64,000 nt of DNA from Geodermatophilus telluris (GTDB lineage: Bacteria; Actinomycetota; Actinomycetes; Mycobacteriales; Geodermatophilaceae), in contig NZ_FMZF01000001.1 of NCBI RefSeq assembly GCF_900102745.1, forward strand, positions 1 to 64,000, given 5' to 3'. Under the pieces are notes generated by a model. That model had not been told where the DNA came from. It saw only the letters and a program-made list of their open reading frames with translations, and did not search any database. Numbering within the stretch: the stretch's first letter is position 1; every line of letters begins with the position of its first letter. A program made the translations under genes and the position numbers. Positions 40,888-49,997 of this stretch are shown here, in pieces.

Positions 40888-40957
40888 CCGGCTCTGTGCC
40901 GCCGGCCGCCTGACCGACTCTGGTGACGCCGGCGGCCTGACCGGCTCCGGTGCCGCC
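40878..40957. repeat. Three 26-27-bp tandem repeats between convergent genes
   Basis: Units begin at 40878, 40904 and 40931, each with the form GGCCGCCTGACCGGCTC plus GTGCCGCC. The first overlaps the TMEM175 stop; the third leads into a GACCGG/CCGGTC hairpin (40962-40967/40971-40976) touching the whiG stop. Confidence 0.85.
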
Positions 40958-40974
40958 GGCCGACCGGCCGCCGG

Positions 40975-41868
40975 TCAGGCGATGTCGGCGAGCTTGGTGC
41001 GCAGGTGCAGGACCGCCTTGGTGTGCAGCTGGCAGATCCGGCTCTCGGTGACCCCGAGGACGCGGCCGATGTCGGCCAGCGTCAGGCCCTCGAAGTAGTA
41101 GAGGCTGACGACGACCTTCTCCCGCTCGGGCAGCTGCTCCACGGCGCGGGCGAGCAGCTGGCGGGCCTCCCCGTGCTCGGCCACCGCCTGCGGGTCGGCG
41201 GCGTTGACGTCCTGCAGGGTGTCGACCAGGCGGGGGGCGCCGCCGTCGTCGTCGGTGAGCAGCTCGTCGAGGGCGACCACGTTGACCAGCGAGAGCTGGC
41301 CGAGGAACTTGCGGACCTCCTCGACGTCCATGTCCATCTCCGCGGCCACCTCCTCCTCGGTGGGGCTGCGCCGCAGCCGGCTCTCGAGGGCGGCGACGGT
41401 GCGCTCGAACTGGCGGGCCTTCATCCGCACCGACCGCGGGATCCAGTCGGTGCTGCGGAGCTCGTCGATGATCGCGCCGCGGATGCGGGCCATCGCGTAG
41501 CTCTCGAACTTGACCTCGCGCGAGGGCTGGTAGCGGGTGATCGCGTCGATGAGCCCGAACGTGCCGTAGGAGACGAGGTCGGCCTGCTCGACGTGCGCCG
41601 GCAGCCCGCTGCCGACCCGGCCGGCGACGTACTTCACCAGCGGCGCGTAGTGCAGGATCAACCGGTCGCGCAGGGTCGGTGCCCGCTCGGTGACGTACTG
41701 CGCCCAGAGCTCGGCGATCGCTGCGTCGGCGTCCTCCTCGGACTCGCCGCCGATCCGGTGGATGGTCGCCTCGGGCACGGTGTGCACTCCCGCTCTCTGG
41801 TGGGCTCTGGGCCTCGCGGTGAACGCCGGCTCGGCGGCCGGCAGGGTCGGTGTGGGCGGCGTGGTCAT
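40975..41868 (-). CDS. whiG: WhiG/FliA-family RNA polymerase sigma factor
   Basis: 297 residues, ATG at 41866-41868 overlapping the xerC stop. Region 2 ([18 protein letters not shown] and [28 protein letters not shown] in two pieces), region 3, and region 4 ([37 protein letters not shown]) match Streptomyces WhiG closely from memory. WhiG directs aerial-hypha-to-spore genes in Streptomyces; its relatives (FliA) run flagellar genes. Recognition of TAAA-N15-GCCGATAA-type promoters is expected. A matching promoter lies at 48207-48234. The first 40 residues are variable. Confidence 0.9.
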   Translation of the reverse strand: MTTPPTPTLPAAEPAFTARPRAHQRAGVHTVPEATIHRIGGESEEDADAAIAELWAQYVTERAPTLRDRLILHYAPLVKYVAGRVGSGLPAHVEQADLVSYGTFGLIDAITRYQPSREVKFESYAMARIRGAIIDELRSTDWIPRSVRMKARQFERTVAALESRLRRSPTEEEVAAEMDMDVEEVRKFLGQLSLVNVVALDELLTDDDGGAPRLVDTLQDVNAADPQAVAEHGEARQLLARAVEQLPEREKVVVSLYYFEGLTLADIGRVLGVTESRICQLHTKAVLHLRTKLADIA

Positions 41869-42800
41869 GCGCGTGGGTGCGCCTGCGCGTGGACCGCCCG
41901 GAGCCGCTCGACCGTCACGTGCGTGTAGATCTGCGTCGTCGCGAGGCTAGCGTGGCCGAGCAGCTCCTGGACCGAGCGCAGGTCGGCGCCGCCCTCGAGC
42001 ACGTGGGTGGCCGCGGAGTGGCGCAGCCCGTGGGGTCCGACGTCCGGGGCGCCCGGGGTGGCCGCCACGGCGGTGTGCACCGTGCGGCGGGCCTCGCGCG
42101 CGTCGAGCCGGCGGCCGCGCCGGCCCAGCAGCAGCGCCGGGCCGGACTCCGCGGTGGCCAGCGCGGGGCGGCCGCGCACCAGCCAGGCGTCGAGGGCCCG
42201 CTCGGCCGGCGCGCCGTAGGGGACGCTGCGCTCCTTGCGCCCCTTGCCGAGGACCCGCAGCAGCCGCCGGCCGCGGTCGACGTCGTCGACGTCGAGGCCG
42301 ACGAGCTCGCTGACCCGGATGCCGCTGGCGTAGAGCAGCTCGAGGACGAGGGCGTCGCGCAGCCCGACCGGCTCGTCGGCCCCGGCGGCCGACTCGAGGA
42401 CCGCGCGGGCCTGGTCGGGGGCGAGCACGTCGGGCAGCGTGCGGTGTGCCTTGGGGCTGACCAGCCGCAGGCCGACGTCCTCCGCCGTGGCACCCGAGCG
42501 ACGCAGCCAGGCGGTGAACGACCGTGCCGCGGCGGCCCGGCGGGCGGTGGTCGCCCGGCTGGCACCCCGGGCGCGCCCCTGGGCCAGCCAGCTGCGCAGG
42601 GCGGCGAGGTCGAGGTCGCCGACACCGCTGCCGCCGCGGCGGGCGAGGTGGTCGAGCAGCCAGACGGCGTCGGTGACGTACCCGCGGACGGTGTGCGCCG
42701 ACAGGTCGCGCTCCTCGCGCAGCGCCTGCTCGTAGCCCGCCAGCGCCGCGGCGAGCGCCGGCGGCAGCGCGGCGCGGGCGTCGGCGGTGCGGGCGGTCAC
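41865..42800 (-). CDS. xerC: Tyrosine recombinase XerC
   Basis: 311 residues, GTG at 42798-42800. All catalytic residues are seen: R162, K186, H257, R260, H283 and nucleophile Y292, with [18 protein letters not shown]-like N-terminal domain from about 15 to 105. Resolves chromosome dimers at dif with XerD. Located between dprA and whiG. Confidence 0.93.
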   Translation of the reverse strand: MTARTADARAALPPALAAALAGYEQALREERDLSAHTVRGYVTDAVWLLDHLARRGGSGVGDLDLAALRSWLAQGRARGASRATTARRAAAARSFTAWLRRSGATAEDVGLRLVSPKAHRTLPDVLAPDQARAVLESAAGADEPVGLRDALVLELLYASGIRVSELVGLDVDDVDRGRRLLRVLGKGRKERSVPYGAPAERALDAWLVRGRPALATAESGPALLLGRRGRRLDAREARRTVHTAVAATPGAPDVGPHGLRHSAATHVLEGGADLRSVQELLGHASLATTQIYTHVTVERLRAVHAQAHPRA

Positions 42801-42886
42801 CGTCCGACCGTCCGACGGAGTCCTCCACCGGTCAAGCCGCCGCGCCGTCCCGCCACCCACGGCAGGCGACCCCCGCCACCACCGCC

Positions 42887-44143
42887 TCAGCCGTCGCGCG
42901 CCCGCTCCGGCGGCGGGGCCAGCCGCCAGCCGGTGCCGGTCCACTGCACCAGCCCACCGACCTCCAGCCCGGGCAGCACCCGCATCGCCTCCAGCGGGTC
43001 GCAGCCGGCGACGGCGGCCAGCCGCTCGGCACTCACGCCGAGCCGGACGGGGCAGGCGTCGAGCACCCGGCGAGCGAGGTCGGTCAGGCCGTCGCGGGCC
43101 TGACCGGGCCGCGGCGGCGGGTCGGCGAGGTCGACGCCCAGGCCACCCACCGCCTCGACCACCTGGGCGGCGTTGCTCACCAGCCGGGCGCCCACGTCCT
43201 CGTCGCGCAACAGGTCGTGGCAGCCCACCGACATCGCACTCGTCACCGGCCCGGGCACGACCAGCACCGCCTTGCCCAGCCGCTGCGCCCGCCTGGCGGT
43301 GGCCTGCGCGCCCGAGCGGGCGGCGGCCTCGACCACCACCGTGCCGCGCGTGAGCCCGGCGATGAGGCGGTTGCGCACGAGGAACCGGTGCCAGTGCGGA
43401 GCCGCGCCCGGCGGCCACTCGCTGACCAGCAGGCCGCCGGAGTCGACGATCCGGCTGAACACCGTCGAGTGCGCGGCCGGGTAGGCGCGGTCGACCCCGC
43501 AGGCGAGCACCGCCACGGTCGGCGCGCCGGCGGCCAGGGCGCCGCGGTGCGCCGCGACGTCGACGCCGTAGGCACCCCCGGACACCACGGTCCACCCCCG
43601 CTCCCCCAGCTCGTGGCCCAACTCGCCGGCCACGTGCTCGCCGTACGCGGTGGAGGCCCGGGAGCCGACCACGGCCACCGAGCGGTCGACCACCTCGTCG
43701 AGGCGGCCGGTCCCGCGCACCCACAGCGCCACGGGCGGCACCAGCGCCGTGGTGCGGTCGGCCTGCTCGGCCTCGCCGTCGCGGCCGGCGACCGCCAGCG
43801 CCAGGGCGTGCAGCGGCAGCGCGGGCCACTCGTCGTCCTCGGGCAGCACGAGGCGGGCCCCGCAGCGCTCGGCGCGGCGCAGGTCGGCCAGGCTGGTGTC
43901 CTCGGCGGCGCGGGCACCGACGAGGGCCCGGGCGCCGTCCGGCGCCGTCCCGGCCCGCAGGGCGCGCACGGCGGCCACCGGGCCCACCGCGTCGACCCAG
44001 CGCCAGAGGCCGACCGACCCCGGTTCGGCGGCGCGCGTCAGCCACGCCCGCGCGCGCCGGATGCCGGGGACGCCCACCCCGTCGACCGCCGCCGGGCCGT
44101 CGAGCGCGTCCTCGAGGTCCTCCTCGAGCGTCGGCGCGGTCAC
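42887..44143 (-). CDS. dprA: DNA-processing protein DprA
   Basis: 418 residues, GTG at 44141-44143 overlapping the comM stop. Rossmann core with [32 protein letters not shown] and NRLIAGLT, followed by a winged-helix domain (about 345-405). Loads RecA on incoming single-stranded DNA in competent bacteria; role in actinobacteria is unclear. Confidence 0.94.
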   Translation of the reverse strand: MTAPTLEEDLEDALDGPAAVDGVGVPGIRRARAWLTRAAEPGSVGLWRWVDAVGPVAAVRALRAGTAPDGARALVGARAAEDTSLADLRRAERCGARLVLPEDDEWPALPLHALALAVAGRDGEAEQADRTTALVPPVALWVRGTGRLDEVVDRSVAVVGSRASTAYGEHVAGELGHELGERGWTVVSGGAYGVDVAAHRGALAAGAPTVAVLACGVDRAYPAAHSTVFSRIVDSGGLLVSEWPPGAAPHWHRFLVRNRLIAGLTRGTVVVEAAARSGAQATARRAQRLGKAVLVVPGPVTSAMSVGCHDLLRDEDVGARLVSNAAQVVEAVGGLGVDLADPPPRPGQARDGLTDLARRVLDACPVRLGVSAERLAAVAGCDPLEAMRVLPGLEVGGLVQWTGTGWRLAPPPERARDG

Positions 44144-45660
44144 GCCGCCACCCGCTGCAGCCGCATGCCCAGCGCCTCGGCCACGTCCTCGCCGTCGGGG
44201 ACCGCGCGCCCTCCGAGGTCGGCCAGCGTCCAGGCCACCCGCTGCACCCGGTCGAGGCCGCGGACCGACAGCAGCCCGCGCTCCAGCGCCCGCTCGGCCA
44301 GGGCGAGGGCGGGGCGCGGCACGGGCCAGCGCTCCCGCAGCAGCCGACCGGGCACCTGGCTGTTGAGCGCCAGGCCCGCTCCGCCCAGCCGCGCCGCGGC
44401 GGCCTGCCGGGCGTCGGCCACCCGGGCGGCGACCACCGCGCTCGCCTCGGGCGGGTCCTGACCGGCCAGCCACGCCGCGCGGGTCACCGCCGGCAGGTCG
44501 ACCCGCAGGTCGATGCGGTCGAGCAGCGGACCGGACAGCCGGGCCTGGTAGCGGCGCCGCTCCAGGGGGCTGCAGGTGCAGGCCGCGTCGCCGGCCGCGC
44601 TGGCGCACGGGCAGGGGTTGGCGGCGAGCACCAGCTGCGCGCGGCACGGGAACGTCGCCGCCCCCGAGGCTCGGGCGATGGTCACCTCGCCACGCTCCAG
44701 CGGCTGGCGCAGCGTGTCGAGCGTCGCCCGCGGGAACTCGGGCGCCTCGTCGAGGAAGAGCACACCGTGGTGCGCACGGCACAGCGCCCCGGGCCGGATG
44801 ACCCCCGACCCGCCGCCCACGAGCGCGGCCATCGTCGCGGAGTGGTGCGGCGACTCGAACGGCGGCCGGCTCAGCAGCGGCGCGCCCGGCGGCAGCGTGC
44901 CGGCGACCGAGTGGATGGCGGTCACCTCCAGGGCGGCGTGCTCGTCGAGGACCGGCAGCAGCCCCGGCAGCCGCTCGGCGAGCATCGTCTTGCCGGCTCC
45001 CGGAGGGCCGGTGAGGAAGAGGTGGTGCCCTCCGGCCGCGGCCACCTCGACCGCCCGCCGGCCCGCGGCCTGACCGACCACGTCCCCGAGGTCGGGCACC
45101 GGCGCCGGGCTGGGGAGCGGCCCGCGGACGTACGGGGCCAGCCGCGCCCGCCCCGACAGGTGGTCGACCAGGTCACCGAGCGTGGCCGCGGGCAGGACGG
45201 CGACCCCGGCGACCAGCGCCGCCTCCTCCGCGTTGCCGGCCGGGACGACGACGGTGTCGTGCCCCGCCTGCGCGGCCGCCAGCACCGCCGGCAGCACGCC
45301 GCGCACGGCCCGCACGGAGCCGTCGAGGCCGAGCTCGCCGAGCAGGACCAGGCCGTCGGCGGCGTCGGCCGGCACGGTCCCGGCGGCGGCGAGCACGGCG
45401 GCGGCCAGCGCCAGGTCGAACCCGCTCCCCTGCTTGGGCATCGACGCGGGCGACAGGCCGATGGTGATCCGCCGCATCGGCCAGGAGGCACCGGTGTTCA
45501 CCACCGCCGCGCGCACCCGGTCGACCGACTGGCGGACCACCGCGTCGGGCAGGCCGACCAGCACCACGCCGGGGACGCCGGCGGACATGTCGACCTCGAC
45601 CTCCACCACCGCGCCGGCCACCCCGGCCAGGCCGACCGACCAGGTGCGGGCCAGCGTCAC
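44140..45660 (-). CDS. comM: YifB/ComM family AAA+ ATPase
   Basis: 506 residues, GTG at 45658-45660 overlapping yraN. N-terminal Lon-protease-like fold domain (ChlI), Walker A GPPGAGKT (218-225), Walker [12 protein letters not shown], and the C-terminal Mg-chelatase-like domain. A cysteine-rich loop ([15 protein letters not shown]) is near 350. ComM is a hexameric branch-migration helicase in natural transformation; its conservation with DprA here suggests a shared DNA-handling role. Confidence 0.94.
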   Translation of the reverse strand: MTLARTWSVGLAGVAGAVVEVEVDMSAGVPGVVLVGLPDAVVRQSVDRVRAAVVNTGASWPMRRITIGLSPASMPKQGSGFDLALAAAVLAAAGTVPADAADGLVLLGELGLDGSVRAVRGVLPAVLAAAQAGHDTVVVPAGNAEEAALVAGVAVLPAATLGDLVDHLSGRARLAPYVRGPLPSPAPVPDLGDVVGQAAGRRAVEVAAAGGHHLFLTGPPGAGKTMLAERLPGLLPVLDEHAALEVTAIHSVAGTLPPGAPLLSRPPFESPHHSATMAALVGGGSGVIRPGALCRAHHGVLFLDEAPEFPRATLDTLRQPLERGEVTIARASGAATFPCRAQLVLAANPCPCASAAGDAACTCSPLERRRYQARLSGPLLDRIDLRVDLPAVTRAAWLAGQDPPEASAVVAARVADARQAAAARLGGAGLALNSQVPGRLLRERWPVPRPALALAERALERGLLSVRGLDRVQRVAWTLADLGGRAVPDGEDVAEALGMRLQRVAA

Positions 45661-46016
45661 GAGAAGGCCCCCGCCAGGTGGGTGACCTGCGGCAGGCCCG
45701 CGGGTGGCACGAGCACCCCGACGACGTCGAAGCGGAGGTCGGGGGCGTGCTGGTCGTGGGCGGCCAGCCAGCGCTGCGCCAGCAGCCGCAGCCGCCGCTG
45801 CTTGGTGGGGGTCACCGCCTCGACGGGGTGGCCGAAGCCGGTGCCGCGCCGGGTCTTGACCTCGCAGAAGACGATCGCCGACCCGTCGCGGGCGACGATG
45901 TCGAGCTCACCGTCGCGGCAGCGCCAGTTGCGGTCGAGCACGAGCAGCCCGGCGTCGGTGAGGTGGGCCGCGGCGATCGCCTCGCCGCGGCTGCCGAGTG
46001 AGGTGGTGGTGGACAC
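45657..46016 (-). CDS. yraN: YraN family endonuclease-like protein (UPF0102)
   Basis: 119 residues, GTG at 46014-46016. Restriction-endonuclease-like fold: GELDIVARDG and FCEVKTRR (D...ExK). Function not established. First of the yraN-comM-dprA block, all with 4-bp overlaps. Confidence 0.9.
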   Translation of the reverse strand: MSTTTSLGSRGEAIAAAHLTDAGLLVLDRNWRCRDGELDIVARDGSAIVFCEVKTRRGTGFGHPVEAVTPTKQRRLRLLAQRWLAAHDQHAPDLRFDVVGVLVPPAGLPQVTHLAGAFS

Positions 46017-46144
46017 CCGCCGACCGTCGCCCGCCGCGCCGTGCGGGGCGGGCCGGGAGGCCGGTCTGTGGACGGCGCACCGGGCTGTGGACGACCGGTC
46101 CGGCGCCGTCCGCCCGGCAGGTCAGGCTCCCGGGCGTGCAGCGA

Positions 46145-46465
46145 TCAGGTGATGCGGGGGCCGTCGGGCAGCTCGAGGTCGGGCTTGTCCAGCTCCTCGA
46201 CGTTGACGTCCTTGAACGTCAGGACGCGGACGTTGCGGACGAAGCGGGCCGGCCGGTACATGTCCCAGACCCAGGCGTCGGACAGCTTGAGCTCGAAGAA
46301 CACCTCGCCACCCGCCTCGCGCACCTGCAGGTCGACGGAGTTGGCCAGGTAGAAGCGCCGCTCGGTCTCCACCACGTAGGTGAACTGGCGGACGATGTCC
46401 CGGTACTCGCGATAGAGCTGCAGCTCCATCTCGGTCTCGTACTTCTCCAGGTCCTCGGTGCTCAT
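46145..46465 (-). CDS. DUF2469 protein
   Basis: 106 residues, ATG at 46463-46465 overlapping the rnhB stop. Opens MSTEDLEKYETEMELQLYRE, with VRQFTYVVETERRFYLAN and VWDMYRP; a highly conserved actinobacterial family (mycobacterial Rv2901c). Function unknown; always next to rnhB. Confidence 0.92.
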   Translation of the reverse strand: MSTEDLEKYETEMELQLYREYRDIVRQFTYVVETERRFYLANSVDLQVREAGGEVFFELKLSDAWVWDMYRPARFVRNVRVLTFKDVNVEELDKPDLELPDGPRIT

Positions 46466-47256
46466 CGCGGTTCTCCGGAGACAGTGGGCATGCCCCCATC
46501 ATCGACCATGCCGCCGGGACCGGTCAGCTGGAGCTCCCGACCGGCGTGTGCGTGCCGCGCGCGGACGACGTTGACGAAGCGCGACCGGTGCTCGGGGCAG
46601 GGGCCGTGACGCTCCAGGGCGGCGGTGTGCGCCTCGGTCGTGTAGCCCTTGTGCACCGCGAAGTCGTACTGCGGCCAGCGCTCGTGCAGGTCGAGCATGA
46701 TGCGGTCCCGGGTGACCTTGGCCAGCACCGACGCCGCGGCGACGCAGGCGGCCACCCGGTCGCCCTTCCACACGGCGAGGGTGGGTACGCCCAGGCCGGG
46801 GACGGCGAAGCCGTCGGTGAGCACGTAGTCGGCGGCGGGGTCGAGGGTGCTCACCGCGCGGCGCAGCGCCTCGAGGTTGGTCACGTGCATGCCGCGCGCG
46901 TCGAGCTCGGCGACCGGGATGGCCACCACGGACCACGACACCGCCCGCTCGACGACCTCGTCGTAGACCCGGTCGCGGGCGGCGGCGGTGAGCAGCTTGG
47001 AGTCGGCCAGCCCGGGGACGCGCCCGCGGCGCCCGGCGGGCAGCACGCAGGCGGCGGCCACCAGCGGTCCGGCGCAGGCGCCCCGGCCGGCCTCGTCGGC
47101 ACCGGCCACGGCGAGGAAGCCGCGCCGGCGCAGCGAGCGCTCCATGTCCCACAGCGCGTCGTCGGGGCGGTCCCCGGCGGTCGGCGGGGCGGGGCGGGGG
47201 GTGCGGGCGGTCGGGACCGCGGCCACCCGGTGCGGGGAGGGAAGAGGGCCGGCCAT
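46462..47256 (-). CDS. rnhB: Ribonuclease HII
   Basis: 264 residues, ATG at 47254-47256; an internal ATG at residue 38 would remove a nonconserved Pro-rich start. Cleaves RNA in RNA-DNA hybrids and single ribonucleotides. Catalytic D54-E55 in GADEAGRG, a third Asp in YVLTDGF and a fourth in RDRIM. Confidence 0.95.
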   Translation of the reverse strand: MAGPLPSPHRVAAVPTARTPRPAPPTAGDRPDDALWDMERSLRRRGFLAVAGADEAGRGACAGPLVAAACVLPAGRRGRVPGLADSKLLTAAARDRVYDEVVERAVSWSVVAIPVAELDARGMHVTNLEALRRAVSTLDPAADYVLTDGFAVPGLGVPTLAVWKGDRVAACVAAASVLAKVTRDRIMLDLHERWPQYDFAVHKGYTTEAHTAALERHGPCPEHRSRFVNVVRARHAHAGRELQLTGPGGMVDDGGMPTVSGEPR

Positions 47257-47313
47257 CGCCGTCCGACAGTACGTCGGGGCCCGGACGGTCCGGGCGCCCG
47301 GAGGCGGGGACGA

Positions 47314-47354
47314 CCGCGGGCCGGTCCCCGGGGACAGAGGGGACCGGCCCGCGG
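47314..47354. terminator. 16-bp hairpin between the LuxR-type gene and rnhB
   Basis: CCGCGGGCCGGTCCCC (47314-47329) and its exact complement (47339-47354) surround a 9-nt loop. Strong enough to end transcripts from the regulator gene. Confidence 0.75.
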
Positions 47355-47384
47355 ACCGGTGCCGGGCCGGTCGGGCTCGGCAGT

Positions 47385-47427
47385 GCCCCGGCCGGACCGC
47401 CGAGGAGGCGGACGGTCCGGCCGGGGC
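47385..47427 (-). terminator. 15-bp hairpin after the LuxR-type gene
   Basis: GCCCCGGCCGGACCG (47385-47399) pairs with CGGTCCGGCCGGGGC (47413-47427), 16 bp after the regulator's stop. With the next hairpin it isolates the regulator as its own transcript. Confidence 0.75.
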
Positions 47428-47442
47428 CAGGAGGTGTGCGGC

Positions 47443-48165
47443 TCAGACCTCCGCGGAGGCCGGGGCCGGGGTGGCCAGGCCGTGGGACCCGCAGGTGCAG
47501 GCGCCGCCGCCCCGGGCGGAGAGGACCAGGGAGACCGCGTGCGCGCGGTCGCGGGCACCGAGCTTGCGCAGGATGGCCTTCACGTGCGACTTGACGGTGT
47601 CCTCGCTGATGAACAGGTTGCGGCCGATCTGCCGGTTCGACTGGCCCTGGATGAGCTCGTCGAGCACGTCGGACTCACGGCGGGTCAGCGGGACCTCGGG
47701 GGTGAGCGGCTTGCTCACCGGGACGGCGCTGGGCTCGACGCGGCGGATCTGCGGGTCGACGACGGTGCGGCCGGCGCGGGCGGCCAGGATGGCCCAGCCC
47801 AGCAGGGTGGGCGAGGTGTTGAGCAGCAGGTAGCCGCGGACGCCGGCGGCGACGGCCTCGTTGACCACGGCCGGGTCCTCGGAGGTGGCCAGGGCCACGA
47901 CCGCCACCCGAGGGAAGCGGCGGCGCAGGTCGCGGACGACGTTGAGCGTGGTGGCCCGGCCAGCACCCATCTCGACGACGACGGCGTCGGGGCGGGCGGT
48001 CTCCACCAGGGTCAGCGCCCGGCGCAGCTCGCCCGGGGTGCCCACCGACTGCATGCCGGCGGTCTCGTTGATCATGCTGACCAGACCGCGGCGCAGGACG
48101 GGGGCGTCGGCGAGGAGGAGGACGCGGGTGACGCCTCGGGCGGCGCTCGCCATGGGTGCGGACAC
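47443..48165 (-). CDS. Orphan atypical response regulator, BldM/WhiI-like (LuxR-type HTH)
   Basis: 240 residues, GTG at 48163-48165 with GGAG nine bases upstream. Receiver-like domain (about 12-125) has one of the acidic-pocket residues (D20), but the phospho-acceptor Asp is E65 (VVVEMG) and the conserved Lys is N116 (YLLLNTS), so phosphorylation is unlikely. The HTH (about 158-217) with SNRQIGRNLFISEDTVKSH and KLGARDRAHAV closely resembles BldM and WhiI of Streptomyces from memory. WhiI is also a receiver lacking these residues and is a WhiG target. Unusual C-terminal CTCGSH (CxCxxH) motif. No kinase gene nearby. Gene bounded by hairpins and preceded by a WhiG-type promoter. Confidence 0.85.
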   Translation of the reverse strand: MSAPMASAARGVTRVLLLADAPVLRRGLVSMINETAGMQSVGTPGELRRALTLVETARPDAVVVEMGAGRATTLNVVRDLRRRFPRVAVVALATSEDPAVVNEAVAAGVRGYLLLNTSPTLLGWAILAARAGRTVVDPQIRRVEPSAVPVSKPLTPEVPLTRRESDVLDELIQGQSNRQIGRNLFISEDTVKSHVKAILRKLGARDRAHAVSLVLSARGGGACTCGSHGLATPAPASAEV

Positions 48166-48206
48166 GACTTACTCCATTTCGGTGGACCGAGTTGCTCTCG
48201 AACACC

Positions 48207-48234
48207 TCATCGGAGTGGATTGGCACGGTCTTTA
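48207..48234 (-). promoter_or_regulatory. WhiG/FliA-type promoter of the orphan regulator
   Basis: Minus strand: TAAA (48231-48234), 16-bp spacer, TCCGATGA (48207-48214). The known consensus is TAAA-N15-GCCGATAA, matched at 4/4 and 6/8. The predicted start site (about 48200) gives a 35-nt leader containing the GGAG ribosome site. Confidence 0.6.
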
Positions 48235-48267
48235 ACCCTTTTCCGGGGTTTTCTCCGATCACCCGAA

Positions 48268-48363
48268 AATGGCGTTGCACCGAGTCGCCGGTCACGGGAG
48301 TCCCACGGAACGGTCACCCGTCGCCGATTGTCGACAAACAGACGCCATTTCCGTGGAATGGCG
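48268..48363. promoter_or_regulatory. AATGGCG/CGCCATT repeats upstream of the regulator (possible operator)
   Basis: AATGGCG at 48268-48274 and 48357-48363 and its complement CGCCATT at 48343-48349; the latter two form an imperfect 21-bp palindrome. The whole 48166-48380 gap has visibly lower GC than surrounding DNA, as in many regulatory regions. Who binds is unknown; autoregulation is possible. Confidence 0.4.
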
Positions 48364-48389
48364 TCCGGCGGTGATCGTCCCCGCGGACG

Positions 48390-48429
48390 CGACGACGGCG
48401 CCGTCCCGGAGGACACGGCGCCGTCGTCG
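48390..48429 (-). terminator. Terminator hairpin after lepB
   Basis: CGACGACGGCGCCGT (48390-48404) pairs perfectly with ACGGCGCCGTCGTCG (48415-48429), 10-nt loop, beginning 13 bp after the lepB stop. Confidence 0.8.
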
Positions 48430-48441
48430 GCGGGTGGGGCG

Positions 48442-49368
48442 TCAGCGGCCGCCGCGACGGCGGGACCGACGCCGGCGCAGCCAGGCCGTCACGGGCAGCG
48501 CACCGACCACCCCGGCGGCCAGGGGCAGCGCCGAGGCCACCGGCGTCGCGGCGCCCGCCGTGCCCGTCCCGGGGAGCGCAGCGGCCTCGGTGCCCTGGAT
48601 GTCCGGGTCGTCGAGGGGGCCGAAACGGTCGATCGGCCAGACGATGAGCGCCGCCTTGCCGATGACGTCGTCGACGGCGATGGTGCCGCTGTAGCGGTCG
48701 GTGACGTGCGACCGCGAGTCGGCCGAGGCCGACCGGTGGTCACCCATCACCCACAGTCGCCCCTCGGGGACGGTCACCGCGTCGAACTCGCGGCTCTCCT
48801 GCGGGGTGTTCTCGAAGATGTAGGGCTCGTCCAGCGGCTGCCCGTCGACGGTCACCCGCCCCTCGGCGTCGCAGCACTCGACGGTCTGCCCGCCGGTCGC
48901 GATGACCCGCTTGACGTAGTCGTCCTCGCTCGGCGGCGCGACGCCCACCGTCCGGCCCAGCCACAGCAGCGCGCCGGTGAACCAGTTGGAGGGGTCCTGG
49001 ACCTCGACCTCGGGCACCCAGGTGTCCGGCCCCTGGAACACCACGATGTCACCGGGCTCGGGCTCGCCGAACCAGTACGGGATCTTGTTGACCAGCACGC
49101 GGTCGCCGGTGCACCCGGGACACCCGTGCAGCGTCTGCTCCATCGACCCCGACGGGATGAAGAAGGCCTGCGCGAAGAAGGTCTTGACGACCAGGGCGAG
49201 CACGAAGGCCACCAGCAGCAGCACGGGCAGTTCCCGCAGCAGCGAGGTCTTGTGCTCGGGCCGCTCACGGCGCCGGCGGCCCGGGCGGCGGCCGGCCTCG
49301 GCGGCTCCGGGCTGGGGCTCGTCCCCCGGGACGACGTCGGCGGGCCCCCCGGACCGGTCGCTGCTCAT
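48442..49368 (-). CDS. lepB: Signal peptidase I
   Basis: 308 residues, ATG at 49366-49368. Catalytic S75 in SGSMEQTL and K153 in YVKRVIATGG; box E is GDHRSASADSR. One N-terminal transmembrane helix after a basic cytosolic tail. A CxxC (83, 86) follows the active serine. The C-terminus has a second hydrophobic segment (about 270-295) and an Arg-rich end, unusual for plain SPase I but seen in some actinobacteria. Confidence 0.96.
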   Translation of the reverse strand: MSSDRSGGPADVVPGDEPQPGAAEAGRRPGRRRRERPEHKTSLLRELPVLLLVAFVLALVVKTFFAQAFFIPSGSMEQTLHGCPGCTGDRVLVNKIPYWFGEPEPGDIVVFQGPDTWVPEVEVQDPSNWFTGALLWLGRTVGVAPPSEDDYVKRVIATGGQTVECCDAEGRVTVDGQPLDEPYIFENTPQESREFDAVTVPEGRLWVMGDHRSASADSRSHVTDRYSGTIAVDDVIGKAALIVWPIDRFGPLDDPDIQGTEAAALPGTGTAGAATPVASALPLAAGVVGALPVTAWLRRRRSRRRGGR

Positions 49369-49455
49369 CGGGAGCCAGCGTACGGCTGCGGGGAGCCCGC
49401 CGTGGTCGGGCCGGGTCGGGACCGGCCGCGCGTCGAGTGGAGCGTCGGGCGCAGG

Positions 49456-49812
49456 TCAGCGCGCGACGGTCTCGCGGCGCTCCTTGATCTTGGCGGCCTT
49501 GCCGCGCAGCTCGCGCAGGTAGTAGAGCTTGGCGCGGCGCACGTCACCGCGGGTCACGACCTCGATCTTCTCGACGACCGGGGTGTGCACCGGGAAGGTC
49601 CGCTCCACGCCCACGCCGAAGCTGACCTTGCGGACGGTGAAGGTCTCGCGGATGCCGCCGCCCTGGCGGCGGATGACCGCGCCCTGGAAGACCTGGATGC
49701 GCGAGCGGTTGCCCTCGACGACGCGGACGTGCACCTTGACGGTGTCCCCGGGGCGGAACTCGGGGATGTCGTCGCGCAGCGAGTCGGCGTCGAGTACGTC
49801 CAGGGTGTTCAT
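49456..49812 (-). CDS. rplS: 50S ribosomal protein L19
   Basis: 118 residues, ATG at 49810-49812 after [23 protein letters not shown] and RVQVFQG-type motif ([11 protein letters not shown]) are diagnostic. Located with trmD/rimM/rpsP but separated by a Nudix gene and its own leader. Confidence 0.97.
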   Translation of the reverse strand: MNTLDVLDADSLRDDIPEFRPGDTVKVHVRVVEGNRSRIQVFQGAVIRRQGGGIRETFTVRKVSFGVGVERTFPVHTPVVEKIEVVTRGDVRRAKLYYLRELRGKAAKIKERRETVAR

Positions 49813-49906
49813 CGCAGCATTCCTCGGTCTCAGCAGTGGCTCGTCGACGGCCCGGGCAGCGGGGTGCCCCACGCGCCGGACCAGGTGGCTGCGACTCCGG
49901 GAGGGA

Positions 49907-49947
49907 GCGCCCGTCGGCGGGCGCCTCCGGTCTGCAGCAGCTCTCTA
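49907..49947 (-). promoter_or_regulatory. rplS leader hairpin and possible -10
   Basis: Minus-strand TAGAGA (49942-49947) as a weak -10, followed by GCGCCCG/CGGGCGC (49907-49913/49918-49924) with a 4-nt loop. An L19 leader has been described in other phyla; here only suggestive. Confidence 0.25.
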
Positions 49948-49997
49948 CTGTGCCACATCCGCGGCGGCCTGCCGAGCGCGGGCCGGGGCGGGAGCGC

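Noticed and set aside
47257-47442. Possible small RNA or tRNA between rnhB and the regulator
   Set aside because: Two perfect long hairpins explain the folding; no tRNA arms or promoter seen.
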